Origin: Spirochaetaceae bacterium
GTDB lineage: Bacteria > Spirochaetota > Spirochaetia > Treponematales > Breznakiellaceae
Assembly (NCBI GenBank): GCA_031265635.1
Contig: JAISCK010000153.1
Span: 1-5,585 of the forward strand
Length of the DNA: 5,585 nt
Direction: 5' to 3'
Part shown: piece after piece, positions 4,024-5,585 of the stretch
Numbering within the stretch: the stretch's first letter is position 1
How the letters are laid out: the number at the start of each line of letters is the position of its first letter
Program-made: the position numbers and the translations under genes
Notes under the pieces: model-generated
What the model saw: the letters and a program-made list of their open reading frames with translations, nothing else
What the model was told of the DNA's origin: nothing
Database searches by the model: none

Positions 4024-5585
4024 ATGGAAGGATTTTTAAAAAACCAAAAACCAGCCAAGCGCAGATATTCAGTATATCTTACACCGGTGCCTTTGTACCG
4101 GCGAAAAAAATGCTTCCGTATACCCGCTTTCTTTACCGGCGGGGTAAAAAGGGCGGCGGGCCTGTGGAACAGCCTGGGCCGGTCCCTCTGCCGTAATACC
4201 CGGTTATCCCAGATAGCCGCCCGTTCCTGCGTGGCCCTCCTTCTCTGCGGGGCGGTGTTTCTGGTCTGTTTTGCCGTAATCTCCCCGGTGCTTCCTCCGG
4301 GAAGCCTTACCTCCACGATCAATGACGTGGCGGTAAACTACAACCCGCCCGACAACTATGCCTCATCACAGGTGGTGCTCCTTCCCGAAGAAGAGCAGAA
4401 CTGGGCGGCCCTCACCGCCTTTGATGACGGCGAAGAGGAAACCGGCGCGGGCACTCCCGTGCTTGACCGTACCACCGATCTTGAATACCGTATCAGGCCG
4501 GGGGAGACCCTCTCTGAAATAGCCTATTCGTACAGCATTTCCTATGACCTTTTGGCGTACTACAACAATATTTCCAACGCGAACCGCATACGGGTCGGAA
4601 CGGTTATCAAAATACCTTCCCTGGACCACGAAAGAACGGCGCTCCAGCAGATGGCAAGGCAGCCCCGGCGTAACGCGGCGCCGGCGCGGAGTTCGGTGAG
4701 GAATGCCCGCATAGCCTTTGAAAGCAGGGATAACGGCGAGCAGGCCGGCCTTACCGTGCAGTTTCATATCGTTGACCCGCCGGCAGAGAACCTTCAATCT
4801 TTTGAATGGGACTTTGGCGACGGCAGGCGGGGTTTCCGCCCCAATCCCAGTTATGAATATACGGTTCCCAAGACCTATGTAGTCAGGCTTACCGCGCGGG
4901 ACGCGGCCGGCGCCACATACCGCTCCAATCCCCTTTATGTAGACATACCCCATCCCGGTTCGGTACGGGAGCATAACACCACCCGCTTTGTAACGCTCTC
5001 CTCGCCTGATGAATATTTCGTGGCCGAAGGGAGCATAGTAAAGGTCGCCAGGTATCAGGACCCTTCCCAGGCCCCCCTGGATTTAAGCGAATCCGACAGG
5101 TACCTTACAAAAGTACGTTTCCAGAAACCCGGCTACTACGGACTTACCGTTCTCCAGCCCGATAATCTTGAACAGTACTATTCGGTATTTGTAAGCCCCA
5201 TACCCACCATGCACGCCGACTCTTTTGAGGAGGATTTTAACTGGTACAGGACGCAGTTCAATACCGGCACTACCTCGAACTGCGGCCCCGCGTCGGCCTC
5301 CATGGCCATAGGCTGGGCCCTGGGCAAATATTTCCCTGTCTCGTCGGTGCGCCAGACCATAGGCTGGCAGGGCGACGGCGGTACAAGTTTTGAGGACCTG
5401 CTCAGGGTCATCAGGAACGAAGGCGTTTCAGCCTATATAAGCCCCATACGCTCGGTTCAAAATGTCAAAGACGTGATTGATTCAGGCGGTATAGCGATCA
5501 TACTCTTCCACACCGACGGGGTAAGAACTTCCCGAAGCGACCCCTCCTCGGATCTTTTCGGCAAATACTACAATGACTCCGTGGG
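4024..5585 (+). CDS. Membrane-anchored LysM-PKD-C39-like (cysteine peptidase fold) protein, 3' end missing
   Basis: The frame is open for 520 codons to the window edge. Order of parts: a basic, presumably cytoplasmic tail (1-62, many Lys/Arg and two Cys); one membrane segment (about 66-90, VALLLCGAVFLVCFAVI); an acidic linker; a LysM domain (154-198, YRIRPGETLSEIAYSYSIS to GTVIKIP) that binds peptidoglycan glycan chains; a basic linker; a PKD-type beta-sandwich (about 228-308, with EWDFGDG and YVVRLTARDAAG); a second beta-rich stretch (320-392); and the start of a C39-like papain-fold domain (from about 400) with the nucleophile region TTSNCGPAS, Cys420. The catalytic His expected in such domains lies beyond position 5585, so activity cannot be judged. 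It most likely acts in the periplasm on peptides or envelope proteins. It is separated from the PCMT gene by its own promoter and a hairpin, so it is probably its own unit. Domain calls are firm; the substrate is unknown. Confidence 0.9.
   Translation, partial: MEGFLKNQKPAKRRYSVYLTPVPLYRRKKCFRIPAFFTGGVKRAAGLWNSLGRSLCRNTRLSQIAARSCVALLLCGAVFLVCFAVISPVLPPGSLTSTINDVAVNYNPPDNYASSQVVLLPEEEQNWAALTAFDDGEEETGAGTPVLDRTTDLEYRIRPGETLSEIAYSYSISYDLLAYYNNISNANRIRVGTVIKIPSLDHERTALQQMARQPRRNAAPARSSVRNARIAFESRDNGEQAGLTVQFHIVDPPAENLQSFEWDFGDGRRGFRPNPSYEYTVPKTYVVRLTARDAAGATYRSNPLYVDIPHPGSVREHNTTRFVTLSSPDEYFVAEGSIVKVARYQDPSQAPLDLSESDRYLTKVRFQKPGYYGLTVLQPDNLEQYYSVFVSPIPTMHADSFEEDFNWYRTQFNTGTTSNCGPASASMAIGWALGKYFPVSSVRQTIGWQGDGGTSFEDLLRVIRNEGVSAYISPIRSVQNVKDVIDSGGIAIILFHTDGVRTSRSDPSSDLFGKYYNDSV

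Noticed and set aside
3740..4039. 99-codon plus-strand frame across the end of the PCMT gene and the following gap
   Set aside because: It starts inside the PCMT gene in another frame, runs through the promoter, hairpin and ribosome site of the next gene, and has no recognisable family features.
4366..4974. 202-codon open frame on the minus strand
   Set aside because: It is antisense to the LysM-PKD part of the plus-strand gene, which has clear domain matches; no promoter, ribosome site or family features are seen.

Overview
This window looks like chromosomal DNA from a Gram-negative-type bacterium of moderate GC content, most plausibly a spirochaete of the Treponema group. The hints are a lipobox of the relaxed L-F-S-C kind, a LysM + PKD + C39-like surface protein, and a membrane-bound spermidine-synthase-like protein. 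This assignment is family recognition and inference, with no rRNA or other marker to confirm it. No mobile element, CRISPR array, tRNA or rRNA is visible.

Layout. (1) Bases 1-77, minus strand: the first 25 codons of an AT-rich lipoprotein gene that runs off the left edge. (2) Bases 122-2629, minus strand: a large polytopic membrane protein with a spermidine-synthase-like Rossmann domain between two blocks of about seven membrane segments. (3) Bases 2630-2748: a compact divergent promoter region with two good sigma70-type promoters, an inverted repeat and a direct repeat. Both promoters lie so close to their start codons that both mRNAs should be leaderless or nearly so. (4) Bases 2749-3795, plus strand: a protein-L-isoaspartate O-methyltransferase (PCMT)-like protein with an N-terminal signal or anchor segment. 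(5) Bases 3795-4023: a possible 24-residue hydrophobic peptide overlapping the PCMT stop codon, a promoter, and a strong hairpin with a T tail. (6) Bases 4024-5585, plus strand: a membrane-anchored LysM-PKD-C39-like protein, open at the right edge, just before the expected catalytic histidine.

How the genes may work together. The two divergent genes both encode proteins with SAM-methyltransferase-type folds, and both appear to place that fold outside the cytoplasmic membrane. That is unexpected for SAM-dependent chemistry. A shared regulatory region, leaderless transcripts and an envelope-directed neighbour (LysM/C39) suggest a cell-envelope protein modification or repair unit. The individual domain assignments are well supported; the idea that they form a joint system is inference.
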